From Riptortus pedestris (lineage: Eukaryota > Arthropoda > Insecta > Hemiptera > Alydidae), in contig CM032228.1 of NCBI GenBank assembly GCA_019009955.1, positions 98,646,501 through 98,710,500 on the forward strand: DNA of 64,000 nucleotides, in the 5' to 3' direction. This document shows, piece after piece, positions 46,318 to 59,369 of the stretch (position 1 is its first letter; each line of letters starts with the position of its first letter). A program made the position numbers and the translations under genes. Under the pieces are notes generated by a model. It did no database searches and had not been told where the DNA came from. It was given only the letters and a program-made list of their open reading frames with translations.

Positions 46318-47160
46318 CCGAGTTTTGTTAAGTTCCGTTCAATTGATAGAGCCCAATAAAACTGTAGGCTCCCGCTTTGCTTTTTAGTGTATATCTCGTT
46401 TATACTTTGTTATAAAACAAAAGTGAATATAACAAACGTTACTTTAAATAACAAAATAAACATCTTTTGTTATGTGCATAATTGCCGAAAAACCAATATG
46501 AAACGAAATATCACTATTTTTAATTTCAGGCCACCATTACAACCCCCACTCCTACTCCTCCCTAGAAATGTTGGTACCATTTATTATCATGGAGGATTTA
46601 GTGCTAACTCACCGAGTTTTATTAAGTTCCGTTCAATTGTTAGAGCTCAATAAAACTGTCGGTTCCCGCTTTGTTTTTTAGTGTATATCTCGTTTATACT
46701 TTGTTATAAAACAAAAGTGAATATAACAAACGTTACTTTAAATAACAAAATTAACAGTTTTTGTTATGTGCATAATTGCCGAAAACCAATAGGAAACGAA
46801 ATATCGTTATTTTTAATTTCAGGCCTCCCTTACAACCACCACTCCTGCTCGTCCCTAGAAAAAATGTTACAGCTTATTATCATGAAAAAGTTAGTGCTAA
46901 TTCACAAACGGAGTTTTGTTTAGTTCGGTTGAGTCTTTGGTACAAAATAAAATTGTTGATTCCCGTTATAGTTTTTAGCGTATAACTCATTTATACTTCC
47001 GTATACGGCAAAAGTGTATATAACAAAAGTTACTCTAAATAACAAAATAAACAACTTTTGTTATCAGTATATTTGATAGAAAACCAATAGGAAACGAAAT
47101 ATCGCTATTTTTAATTTCAGGCCTCCCCTATAACCCCCACTACTGTTCATTCAGAGAATA
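46318..47160 (+). repeat. Tandem trimer, 294-300 bp units
   Basis: Three copies (46,318; 46,612; about 46,911) share GAGTTTTGTTAAGTTCCGTTC, TATATCTCGTTTATACTTTGTTATA, AACGAAATATC and TTTTAATTTCAGGCC. The third is most diverged. Small frames in them repeat the same peptide and are not independent genes. A sequence ACCAAATTTCATAAAATTCGG...GTAACAAACAAACA follows (47,205-47,262), the kind of tail known from RTE-like LINEs, then (TA)n at 47,370-47,411. Confidence 0.75.
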
Positions 47161-47363
47161 TTAATATAGCCTAAAGTCTAAGTTGGGCTAGTAGTAATAT
47201 ACATACCAAATTTCATAAAATTCGGTTCAGCCGTTTAAGCGTGAAAAGGTAACAAACAAACATAGAGGAAAGAAACAAAATGCAGTTAGATTGCCTATGA
47301 CATGTGAAACGAAAAAGTATCGTGAAATTTTCAGAAGAAAATCCATGTACAGAAAGAGGTTAC

Positions 47364-47411
<48 letters not shown>

Positions 47412-47413
<2 letters not shown>

Positions 47414-48595
47414 TATAATTCAATGAGATTTCATTACTAAATAATGGAGAAGAAAAAAAAAAAAACGTCTTCTTGTATTATTGTTAAGGGATATTGTTTC
47501 AGTAAAATATAACATAGGAATATAAGGCCACAGAAAGAAAGAGTGAGAGAGTAAAATATATAATGTTAAATATTTCTTAACGAGAGGGTTTTCTTAAGAC
47601 CATTTGTCTCTGACATGCTCCTTCTGTCTCAGTCCATATTTTTACTAGTGGTTTATGGCTCAGGTTGCGTTTTTTTTACTTTAAGTTTTTTTCCTGGAGA
47701 AATAAGTGCTTTCAAGGCAAATTAAGGTTAGAAATATAAGAAGGACGAACCATTAAAAAATTAATATCTTAAATTTGATTAAGAAGCTTTTAGATATTTT
47801 AAAAGATTGAAATAAGAAGCGGTCAGGTGGGAAGAAACGTACTTAAAAAGAAGAAACTTCTTTTCGCATAAGATAGAAGGAACCATTTTTTGAAAATACC
47901 TAGAGTGAAGGATAAAAGAGTCGTTTTCTAAACTTCTTCTTTAGGAGTAACCTTTACCTTCTTTTATAACTTATAAAGTTACTTTTAAAACTATTAAGTT
48001 GTTCTCCTTGATTAAATTTTCAATTTGGATAAGAAGCAACCTTTGGCTCGATTAAAGAAACTTTTTTGTCTACCACAGCTAAGTTTTAATAAATACAATT
48101 TCTATCTAGGACAAAATGGAATATCAGACGTTAATTATTTAATCAAGCCCCAATTTATGTTTAGTTTATACCAGAATATTACTTTCAACAAACAATAAGG
48201 AAGTGATTTTTCGAAGAATAACATGCATACAGTACACAGGATATATACGAGATATTTTATGTATTAATGTTGACTAAAAGAAGTAATTTTTGCATTTAAA
48301 CTTATATCCTAATATAGAAATAAAATTGTCCATTAATTGGAGCAGCATAAAAGTCGAAATCATGGCTTTGGTTATCTTGGTATGTTTACCTTTATAGTTA
48401 CACGACCAAAATATCTACCTCATTACAGGGTTGAAGTTTACTTTCGATTCGATCAAATTCGGATTTTTGCATTAGGATAATTAATGAAGATGCTAGTTTT
48501 TCCAGAACACTAGATACTATTTCAAAGAGCGTACTTATTAATTTACTAAACGTGTTTTCTGTAAGTTTAGTGGGACTTATTGCGATAATAAAAAT
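47412..48595. other. No gene seen
   Basis: A purine-rich stretch (47,700-47,900) full of GAAG-type motifs, otherwise plain AT-rich sequence. Confidence 0.55.
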
Positions 48596-49043
48596 TAAAG
48601 TCCGTCACGCAGGGGCTGCATAAACTAAGCAGATTTCCCACATGAAGTTTTACAAAAGAGAAATCTGCCTCCTAATAGCAGTAGTAGTTACGAATCTCTA
48701 AACCAATTCACGAGGGACGAACAGTTAAGGAAACGGCCGAACTAGCTTTCGGTCGAAAGTCCCCAATATAGCCGACTTCTGCCGACCACACACACTTAAT
48801 ACAAATGCAAATATCACGGTTAATATTCAAGATAGAGAATAAATGTATAGAACAATATTTATAGTAAATTGAATTTGCAATAAGATTAATTCTATAGAAT
48901 TGTTCGATCCCCTCTAACCCCCCCCCCTCCCTCTAGCCCATTTCAGCCATTAACGAACTTGTTTTTTATTTTTACTTAAAACGGATTAAATATCGAGTTT
49001 GGTAATGATCAAACAAAAATTGTGACCGTTAGAGCGCCAACAG

Positions 49044-49107
<64 letters not shown>

Positions 49108-49237
49108 GAACGGACCTCATTTTCGTCATCTCCTGGATAGGATCGATGGACATTTGAAGAATTTTTTCGAAAATCGCGTCACGAGTTGGTACGACCTCAA
49201 TAGCTGATTTTGCTTAAGGGAAATCTGCTAAAAGTAA
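48596..49237 (-). repeat. REP-A copy, minus strand, complete order
   Basis: AAAGTCCGTCACGCAGGGGC tail at 48,598, (TA)n at 49,048-49,103, TTTTGAACGGACCTCATTTT, ATAGCTGATTTTGCTTAAGG head and GGGAAATCTGCTAAAAG at about 49,219-49,235. Confidence 0.82.
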
Positions 49238-50982
49238 CCATAGGCGCTGAAGAATAAACAAGTAAGCTAATTAGAAACCTTTATTTGTTTTGATTTGTAT
49301 GATGAGGTGTGACGTGGTATCCTGAGTTTTATAATTAAGTAATTATGAGTTGCTCTGTTAGGAAACAGCTTTGATTACCTTTTTTCGCTATTTGAAATTC
49401 GTATTAGGTACATAGTTTAGTTTCGTTAACAACATATATTTCCTTGTAACCTGTTAGTATAGATTTATTTTTATTGTTTTAAGCTACCGTCCATTTAGTA
49501 TTAAGGGTACTCCGGATTAATTGACTACAAACACCCATACTTTTGACCCACGTGAACGTCCTTCCACGATTTATCTTCAAAAATGGTGAATTAATATTCT
49601 TCAAACTGATAAATAAGACAACAAATACTTATGATTTTACATATAATCGGTTCTCCAAGCCTTCACTCATCTTGGTTCAATTTCAGTCTTTAAAAAACTT
49701 GATCTTTGGTTTTACAACAAATGGTTGAATATTGAATTTCGTAAAGAATTTGTGGTCACTGGAGCATTAAAAGCACTACACACATGCTCACACGAGCACA
49801 CTCACTAAACTTGTGCACCCTCACACATTAAGGATAAAATAAAAGCCAGAGTGAATGCTGTTCCTCTAATCTATAACATGGATAGAGATCAAGAGAACAT
49901 AATTATTTCTTTTATTTATTACTAAACCAATGGGTATGACTTCTATCGTAAGTAAATCTTGTAACTATTAATCAAAATTTTGCGTTTTAATAACTTCAGT
50001 ATTTAGGAAAAATATAGAAACAATTTCAATTAAATTTAATGCTCATTATAAAAATGTATGGTTCTGCTTAAATGATTATTTTGAACTCTGCTTACCTGGC
50101 TTCTTTATTTGAAGTTACTTGACACACCGACACCGCTGGGAGAACAGAACTCCAGTGAAGATAATTGGTCTTTACCTCATAGAGTGGCTTGGAAAATGTA
50201 AAATCTGAAAATTGATGAGCTAAGAATATAACCAATGAGATTTGAACAGCTCTCAAAATAAAACCTGGAAATTGTCGTATACGCCCAGAGCGATAGGACG
50301 AGAGCTGCTCCCCTTGCATGACTTGTGACAACTAACCTGCGGAAAATAATCAAGATTTATCTTGTCTGAAAATCGCATCGATTTCATTCAACCCTATCGA
50401 TTTGCCATTATTCAGCAGTCACGCGAATCGCTCTTAATTTAACTGAGATTACAGTGTAGAGGAATGAATGATTTTTTTTCTCGCTCGAAGCCGTCATCCA
50501 TCAGAATATCCGATTTCTCAAAGCCCTGACAAAATGATAAATTAAAAGCCAATCAGAAAAGATTTCGAGAATTGAATTCTTTTATAAGAATTTCACGCAC
50601 AAATCTGTCTCTGTCTAAAAGATGTATTATTATCACATAATTTAGTGAAACTGGTACTTAAGAGACATACAAAACCCGAGTAATTGTTATATTAATAATA
50701 ATAAAGTATGTTAGTTTGTTTGTTTCACTGAAATTAGTGGAAGTTAGAAATTACGGTCAAATTTACGCACTTCAGTAGTGCAGGTGAAGCTATACTCTAG
50801 TAAGGGCAATGCCTGTCGTTCTGCAATATGTCTATAGAAATTTCATGAATGAATAGTGCGTAAAACTTTAGGACAAGGTATTGTAAGTTTCAATCGCAAC
50901 GTTGATTGTAGAAGCATTGATATCTTTCTTTAATTTATTGTAGTTTGTAATACTGGCTCTGGTACAAGTTAGCTTAAATTTT
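49238..50982. other. No gene; diverged REP-A trace at 49,640-49,780
   Basis: AAAAACTTGATCTTTGGTTTTACA and GTGGTCACTGGAGCATTAAA are diverged REP-A phrases. The rest shows only short frames. Confidence 0.5.
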
Positions 50983-51099
50983 AGGAGATTGCCCTAAAGG
51001 AAATCAGCTATTGAGGTCGTACACTTGACTCGATTTTTGAAACATTTCCTCAAATGTCCATCGATCCTACCCAGGAGATGACGAAAATGAGGTCCATTC

Positions 51100-51136
<37 letters not shown>

Positions 51137-52497
51137 CGTTTTATTACCAAAACCAGTAATAAACGTTTTTAATAAGAGTTCTTTTGGATTGAAAAATTTA
51201 ATACTCCCAAGTTTCACAGTTTTTATCACTGCACAATTTATTTCACAATGCACAATAGACTTAGTAATTATTCTTAATTACTACTTACATTAATTATACA
51301 CTGATAGCGTCACTGTTCTTCAGATTACACAGTCCAACAATTCACTCACGGTCACTGAAATTCACAACAAGACGGCACTGCACTGTCCTTGACTTCGAGG
51401 CACTTCACTGTCCTTTACTTCGCGGCACTGCACTGTCTTAAACACGGCACTAAACTGTTACTTACAGTCACGGCACAGCACTGTTCTTCTTCTAAAAACG
51501 CTTTATCGCACTGCACAAAGTCGCACTGTAGCACTGATGTGACCATCAAGATCGCTGAGCATAAAACTGACTGCTCACGGCTGGCCGTTCTTATATAGGT
51601 TGTCAGCATACATCAAAGGGGAATTGTCTGGTTTCTTCGACGCTGGGCTGGACGAGTCTATAAGGAACTAGAACTTCCTGTCGGCTTCTTTGATCTACGT
51701 CACACTTTCCAAATACGCGACTCTCTCTCTCTCTCTCTCTCTCTCCGAAGGATTATTCATGTATTTAATTTTCACAACAAAATATATATTTCTGTTAGCG
51801 CTCTAGCGGTCTCAGTATATAGTAGGAAATTCGAAGTAATTCCGTTACTGTACGTCGAAATCGAAAAATTCTATAGTATCAATCTTACTGCAAATTTAAT
51901 GTAGTATAAATGTTGTTCCAAATATATTTTCTGCATCATGAATATTAACCGATATATTTGCATTATTTAGGTTTCAGCCCTCATGAAACCCCCACTCCTA
52001 CTCATGTCATTATTAACAATCAGCTGTTATATCGTGAACTACATTATTCTAATTGAAAATACTAAATATTAAACTTATACTGTGTGAGATAAATGCAAAT
52101 ACGTTGTGGTATGACGTCATCATTTAAGATTCTACGTTCTTAACTCATAAATGCTTCTATTATCTATGCCATACTCAATATTTAGCCTCTTAAGTCGATC
52201 TGGAAATCTGGTCGGATCTGGAATAGGAGAAGCTTAAAGTTTATAGCGGGGTGGGAAAGAAATAATCTCGTTATAATGAGCCGCTTCGTGAAATGTTATA
52301 GAACTATTCTTGTGAAACTATTAATGTTCTACAATAGTTGTTCTATGTATTGTTTTGTAACTATAGTATTAAACCAGCTATTCGTATTTTCTTGATTTCA
52401 GCCCGGATTGACAGTGTGATGAGATCACTAGAGTGTTATACCAGCATGCGGGAAATCTGTTTTGTTTACGCAGCTCCTGCGTGACGGACTTTTTCTT
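50983..52497 (+). repeat. REP-A copy interrupted by a 640-bp insert
   Basis: The head (AGGAAATCAGCTATTGAGGT) and ATCGATCCTACCCAGGAGAT block precede a short (TA)n (51,106-51,131). An insert runs to about 51,770; its start (GTTACGTTTTATT, TTCTTTTGGATTG, TTATCACTGCACAATTTATTT) matches 3,450-3,560, and its middle has CACGGCACTGCACTG-like direct repeats. REP-A then resumes with CTGTTAGCGCTCTAGCGG and ends CTGCGTGACGGACTTTTT. Confidence 0.7.
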
Positions 52498-52499
52498 TC

Positions 52500-52745
52500 C
52501 GGTCTAGAATATTTCTATCTATCTATTCTGCGCTGTGAGGGCGGCTAGCCTGTTTTTTACAATTCAGCCGCTTTCCGTTGTAGCGGATTATTAACTTGTA
52601 AATTGTCTGAAAGATTTCTCATTACGGTTTGTATTTATTCACTTAAAATTCACGGTAGTGTACTTGTATGTAGATTTATCTATTGTAAATCTTCAGGTGG
52701 CTAATCTGGTTAGTTTATGCAGGCCCTACGTGACAGCCTTTTTTT
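52500..52745 (+). repeat. REP-A tail variant
   Basis: Contains AATTCAGCCGCTTTCCGTTG and ends GCAGGCCCTACGTGACAGCC, parallel to 59,800-59,990. Confidence 0.65.
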
Positions 52746-55700
52746 CTGTAGGCCACTCTCACAAATCACAACGCTATTCGTCGAAGCAATGCAATTTTCT
52801 TTATATTTCTGCCTTGCTCTCTAAAAAAGTTTTGCGTCAAAGCATTGTTAATATTCTTTAATTTATTGTTGCGTGTAGTAAGGATGTCACTTCTTGGTAG
52901 CTGTAAATACGCTTACTACATGAATATAAAGAGCGCCATACTCCGTCAGTATTTATTTTATAGTAGTCTCATGAACTATGTCCAAAATGTTAACAGAAAT
53001 GCATAATTAAAATTATTAGTTTGTATTTGTAAAATGTCAATAGAAGTTTGGTGATTTCTTTAACTGTTGATCGATCGACATTAATTGGACGTTACTTGAT
53101 ATTCATATTGTGTTACATCCACAGTATTTATACATGTTTGTGTGTGTTTTATCAAGAAACTGTTATGAAATGTTTAATTTAAAAACAATATAGCAACGGA
53201 GTAGTTAGTGAGCTGCATTCGTAATGGTGAAAATATCAATAGATATATATATGGAAACTTTGGATGCAGTCGTAACACCTTGAACTTTCTTTGTACCTAT
53301 ATACGCATATTAATAAGTGTTATAAACACATTTATGAGAAAGAAATATATTTTAATAAATTTGTCTTACCTCTACACCGAGAAAAAAATTCCCCAAAACA
53401 TTCATTAATTCCTAAAAAATAGTATTATTAAACATTTCAGCTTTATAATGAAAGTAATAAACAATTGTATCCAAAAAACTACTGAAGTTTAGAATTGGAA
53501 CTTTAATGGTTTGGAGACAAACCTAAAATCTCTTATTAATCCCAAACAGGAATTTCAATAGCAGGCATTTCAGAAATTTATGAGAAAATAAGAATCCCTG
53601 AATTCCATATTTGCCGATCAGCAGGGACTACTGTACAAGAAAACAACAATTGGATTTGAAATAGAATTTTTTTATATTCCCCTAGAATGAAGGAAAGAGT
53701 GAAGAATAAGCTGTTCTTCCCATCCCAGAGGCAGTAATCTAAACATTCATGTTATTGGGGTTATTCACCTTCTAATCTTACATCTTATGACCCAACTACA
53801 ATAATAATCAACATTCAACAAAATACAAATAATATCCGTGAAGTCTCGGGGCAGAAATTGATTAATTTTATTACAGAAATATATGTTCTTCCTACCCTAT
53901 CAATTTGTATTCAAACCCGGGTACTGCATAAACCTAATACAACGGACCTCTGAACATACCGTCCAAGGACTTGAGAATAAATTATTTATTATTAATGCTT
54001 GCATCATATGCAGATAATGATTAGCAGTTCTCCACCATTTACTGGTTTGCCCGCTTAAAGTCCAGCTAGACAAATTCCAAAATAAAGAGCTCAGCATAGC
54101 AATAAGAAATCTATGGTTTGAGATTAGCTCTTAACTGAGATAAGGACATAGTGACATCAACCTCTTTCTGCGCATTTATTCGTCTCAATAATAATAAGCA
54201 GAAAGAATTAGGTCTCTTTCCAGCTTCAGTAGACAACCAAGGAGCGAAGCCTGGTAAGCTTAAAGATTTCGGAAATAATTGATCTGGCTGCGGCAATAGG
54301 CAGTGGAAGCTGAAAGAGATGATAAATCCCACAACCAAATCACTAACAAGAATTTAGGAAGGGTTCACCAACAATCGACTCTAATCAAAATTTAAATATA
54401 TATAAATTTATTTGTAATTAATATTCACCATTAATAAATATAAATCAAAATGAAAATACTTATCTCTACTTAAACTAGATTACAATAAGAGCACTTAGCA
54501 GTTTTTATAGAAGTTCTCTATCAGACTCTGCTGTGAGAGATAATGCAGGCGAGAAGTAATCTGACTGAGGGCGGCTGAAGCAAAGCTGAAGGATTAGCAA
54601 GGTATCCTGGACGAAGGTAGTAAATAATTATTTTAGTAAAGAAAATCAGTTAATTTTGCTCTTGAAACAAAATACACATACAGAGTGGACGTCTTGAATG
54701 TCAATGTCTCTAGCGCCCAGAGGAGAGCAGAACAAGGAATGAAAATTTTCAAAAATCTTCTGAATAACCCAAATGACATTCATGTCTCAAATGAATTGTG
54801 ACTTGTGGAGAATGTAGGTGTATTTAAAGTATCTTCATAGCCACTGATAGGGGGTTACTTGAGTGCAATAGCTCTTCCTTTCTAATTTGAAAAAAGGGAA
54901 AATGTGATTGTGGATTTTGGAATTTTGGCCCATTTTGAGTTTCTTCTTTTGCATCAAGACAAAACAAACCCCCATACATTTAAGACTGTCTCTGCAGTTA
55001 AAATTCGATTTCCTTACTCATTCAGCCTATAGTGTAGATCTTGCATCTTCGAAACACTACATGTTGTGGTCTATGACACCTTTTCTCCGTTGTAGGAGTT
55101 TTGACAGCATGAGTATGTAACGATGAAATAACACTCGAATATTAAACGAGATATTTGTATATTTAATTTTTGGCTTTTTGTAAACGTCCATTCCTATTCA
55201 ACTCATATTATCAAACAGCCAGTACGTCATGAAGCGTCTTATTCTATGCTTAAATACCAAATATTGTGTTCATCTGGCTTTTAGTGTGTGCCACATGCTT
55301 ATACAATTAATGTGACAGCATAAATAAATATTAATACTTTCAGAATCCTTATTTTAACTTGATCGATAAGACATAAAATATTTAACCCATTCAGATTAAA
55401 CTGAAGATAACATTTATTATAGATCGTAATCGGACCAAGAAGAGGAGGTTTAGTATAGGGAATAATACATTCATAATGCCTGCGCTATTTTGAGTGGGAG
55501 TAAAACACATTATGATCTATATAAGATTTTATAGATTATATATTAATATTATTAACTATTTAATGCTTTACAGTCGCATATTACAGTCTTCTTGCGACTC
55601 AGGGAGTTATTTTTTATTGCTCAACCTTGAGTAAACCCCCTGGTATTGTTTTTGGTACTTGTTTGTGTTTTTGTGTGTTATTCGTGTTTTCTTAGACATC

Positions 55701-55899
55701 TTGTTCTGGGTGAAATAGAAAATCAAATTTGATATATCATGATCGTGTCATAGCAACACGTGAGAAATTGGCTAAAATTAAGCAAACCCAGCGGGATGGA
55801 AGTTTAAAGTCTTGTCTTGAATCTATACTATATTTGGTTTTATGGGATTTACTTTTGTTAATGCTACAACGCAGTGAAAAGCAGCAGAGAAAAAAGTAT
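52746..55899. other. No gene seen
   Basis: AT-rich. A diverged REP-A-type stretch (AAACGAGATATTTGTATATTTAATTTTTGG) lies at about 55,140-55,300. The frame at 55,729-55,995 reads into the mariner remnant in a different frame and is not a separate gene. Confidence 0.5.
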
Positions 55900-56858
55900 T
55901 TTTCCGGCATATTTTGCTTTTTTTTTTCGAAAAAGGCAAGCGAGCTGCCGTGGCCCACCGAAAGATATGTGGCGTGTATGGGGACGAAGCCATAACAGAA
56001 CGTACTGCACAGAAATGGCTTGCCAAGATCCGTTCTGGAGATACGATTTTGGACGATTCACTCCACAGTGGTCAGCCAACAGAAGTTGATTTGAGTGATA
56101 TCAAGGCATTAATCGAGAAAAATCCTTCGCTAAAGGTACGCTTGGCTACTTGTCCCGCCTCGATGTTTGGTGCCATATAACTGACTGAGGCAAGCCCCCA
56201 TATCAATATGCAACTCTCTCCTGAATCGGCATGAAAGAGATCCGTTTCACAAAGGATTAGTGACGGACTATGAAAAATGGATTATTTAGAAAATTTAGTG
56301 TATAGGAGATCATGGACAAATGCTGGTGAGCTGCCGTATGCCGGCCTACGTCCGAAAAAGATTTTGCTCTCATATGGTGGGATTATCGTGGTGTGCTGTC
56401 ATACCAAGATACTTCCTCAAGGAAAAACGATAGATTCTCAGTTCTAGTACACGAAGCTAACAAAGCCAAGACCAAGTGTTGCGACAGAAACGTCCCGAAC
56501 TAGTCAATCGCAAAGGTCTTGTGTTATGTCATGACAATGCTAAATCTCACTCAGCCATAACCAGAAAGCAAAAATTAAAGCAACTTGGATGGGATGCATT
56601 CTCCCGACCTTGCTGCATCGGTCTCTCAAGAACAGCCTCAAAGGGAAATCAGTTCCTGACCAGAGAGATGCAAAAGCGAAGCTTTTTTTGTTTAAAACCC
56701 CAGAAAATTTACGAGAGCGGAATTATGAAGTTGAAATGATGATAAGAGATAATCAATAGAAATTGTGAATACATTATTGAATAAAATTGATTCTTTGTTT
56801 CAAAAAAATGTTTTATTTCAGCCTCCAGAAACCTAACGAACTTATGGAACCACCCTAT
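55900..56858 (+). pseudogene. Tc1/mariner (mariner) transposase remnant
   Basis: About 55,920-56,150 encodes the N-terminal DNA-binding part: KGKRAAVAHRKICGVYG, TERTAQKWLAKIRSGD, HSGQPTEVD and IKALIEKNPS. Between 56,230 and 56,470 the frame is repeatedly interrupted. At 56,476-56,740 the catalytic region resumes with RPELVNRKGLVLCHDNAKSH, containing the second catalytic Asp in HDNAKSH. The third acidic motif (normally in a YSPDLAPSD-like segment) is lost. The element end ACCTAACGAACTTATGGAAC (56,831-56,850) resembles a mariner TIR; the left end is not found. A full mariner protein is about 340-350 residues; this one is dead. Confidence 0.75.
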
Positions 56859-57544
56859 ACCTTTCGTGACGGGCTTATTGGTTTTTATTTTATTCATTTA
56901 ATAGATATTAGAAAAAATTAAATCTTCAGCCTCGTGACTTGGTAATTGTATTTTCCCTGTAATAAATAAGATTGCTTCTGCATGAAATGATTAGTGAAGA
57001 GAGATGAAGTAAAATCGTTCTCAGTTATTAAATTTCATATAAAGAGTCTTTTTAAATAAGATATTTCTAGCATTTACTATTACATACAGTTTCACCTCTC
57101 ATATTCAGAGAAATATTTTATTTTTCTTCATAACTTTTGTTGCGAGGGTTACCAATAAAATCATTTTTTTAACGTAAAATTTATTGAATAATGCCCTAAA
57201 TGATTCCTTGCCTTCATAGGATACTTCTGAGGATTCTTCAGGGGCCATTATTTTTATTTACGAAGTGCTTATCCTAACTTCACTCCTCAAAGCAAACCTT
57301 TCGCACTCAAGAGATCGTTAAAACTTTTTAAATAGCCTTTAGTAAACCCGTCAACGCTGTCTACTCCTATGCAAATTTTAAATAAATTCGAATGATGATT
57401 TTATATATCCATTTAAATTTACTATATAAATACTATTTACTGTAATTTGTAATGGTTCAGAAATTTTATTATCTCAATCAATCAAACTTTAGTAGTCCAA
57501 GAACTTAAGAAGGGGGGGGGGAGGCACCATAACATATTTGCATT

Positions 57545-57760
57545 TATCTCGTCTAATAAAGGTTTCTTGAAAACAATTTATGGTATTAAAGCTTCGAATA
57601 ATGTGGTTTATTACATAACAGAGTATTGTTTATATAACATGAGTAGAAGTGGGGGTTTGCTGAAGGCTGAAAAATTAAAAATGCAAATATCTCGGTTAAT
57701 ACCCAAGATAGAGAATAAATCTCTATAATGAAATTTATAATACATTTCATTTTCAAAAAC
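57545..57760 (+). repeat. REP-A-related segment
   Basis: Carries ATTTGCATTTATCTCGTCTA, ACATGAGTAGAAGTGGGGGT and AATATCTCGGTTAATACC, internal REP-A-type blocks. Confidence 0.6.
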
Positions 57761-57761
57761 T

Positions 57762-57889
57762 TATTGAGACAAAACTCCAAGGATCCCATTATGCAGGGTC
57801 TGTACACATTTTCTTCAAATGTCCATCGATCCTACCCAGGAGATGACGAAAATGAGGTCCGTTCAAAAATATATAATTATATATATATT

Positions 57890-57921
<32 letters not shown>

Positions 57922-57932
57922 ATTTTATATAA

Positions 57933-58016
<84 letters not shown>

Positions 58017-58118
58017 GAACGGACCTCATTTTCGTCATCTCCTGGGTAGGATCGATGGACATTTGAAGAAAATGTGTACAGACCCTGCATAATGGGATCC
58101 TTGGAGTTTCGTCTCAAT
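57762..58118. repeat. Large palindrome around a (TA)n/(CA)n core
   Basis: The arms 57,762-57,868 and 58,012-58,118 are inverted copies over about 107 bp. The left reads ACTCCAAGGATCCCATTATG...TCCGTTCAAAA and the right its reverse complement. They carry the REP-A block ATCGATCCTACCCAGGAGAT. The centre is about 140 bp of TA with a short CA run at 57,948-57,966. Frames over it translate the repeat. Confidence 0.88.
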
Positions 58119-58483
58119 AAGATATGTTTAGGGGATACAGCACATATGGAGAATTCAAGGTTTCCCCATTCTGGTGTTCCAGATGCTGGAAGAGATGCAC
58201 CCAAGCAGTAACCATTCGAAGATGTCCATTTAGAGAAATAGAGATAGGAGTTTGCTAGACAGAGAGGGAGAATGGGTGTAGCTCGCGTGATAGCTAATGC
58301 TGGCAGTCGATACTAGACCACGCAACCCGCTAGCCAACATCCAATATTTCTGCCAACTCCACAGGCCAACACACAACTCGGCAATTTAGGAAATTAAACG
58401 TTAAATAACGAGGTCGCTTGTTTTAGCAATCTTAACTGCACTATCAAGACCGTTTGTGCTAGTTCGTGTTTTACATGTGTAAT

Positions 58484-59328
58484 CAGTATTTTTCCTCAAC
58501 TTGAAAGGGTTTATTAACTGTTCTAATACAACATCAAGTTATTAGTCATTATGGAACAATTTCCTGCTTTTAGTAGCAATATGGCTAAACACTCATCTAC
58601 CTTCTAGGTGTCACGGTCCTTGAATTTGGCTCACAACTTATACAATTCGTTCCGATAAGCAGCCATGAATTTTAAATTATGGATTCCCTGATGCCGTAAG
58701 CCCTACCACAATTCTGTTCTATAACTGGGCTAATAATCTTTCCGTTACCTGGGCGATTCTGTTCTCGCTAAATTTTGAACTATATTACTCAACTTTTAGT
58801 ATTAAAGAACTTGGAAAACCTACCCACATTCCTAGCTCCAATCGTTCCATAAGACTCCTCCCTGTCATTTCTTAAATACTTCTTTAAAACCCACCTGAAA
58901 CGGATTTATCAATTTAAATTCCATAAGAACATTGAACTTTTTCGGGAAAAGTGATTTCCGTTTTGAACGCTTCACATTTCTATAAGGTCTTAGTAAAGTA
59001 AACCAGTAAAACTAGATCTAAGTGTTCGATTTGGAATAGGAATTTTATTTAGTGACGAATTCACTAAATAGTTAGGTTAGATTCCCTGATGCCCTAAGCC
59101 CTACACAATTCTCTTCTATAGGTGGGCTAATAATTTTTATTAGAGCTCTCCTTTCCTTTACCTGGGTGAATTCTGGGTAAATTCTGAGGTACATTACTTA
59201 ACTTTTAGCAGATTTCCCTTAAAGGAAATCAGCTATTGAGGTCGTACTCATGACGTGATTTTCGAAACGTATCTTCATATGTCCATCGATCCTACTTAGG
59301 AGATGCCGAAAATGACATCCGTTCAAAA

Positions 59329-59369
<41 letters not shown>

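Noticed and set aside
57863..58204. A 113-codon Tyr-Ile-rich frame
   Set aside because: Translation of (TA)n and (CA)n inside a palindrome.
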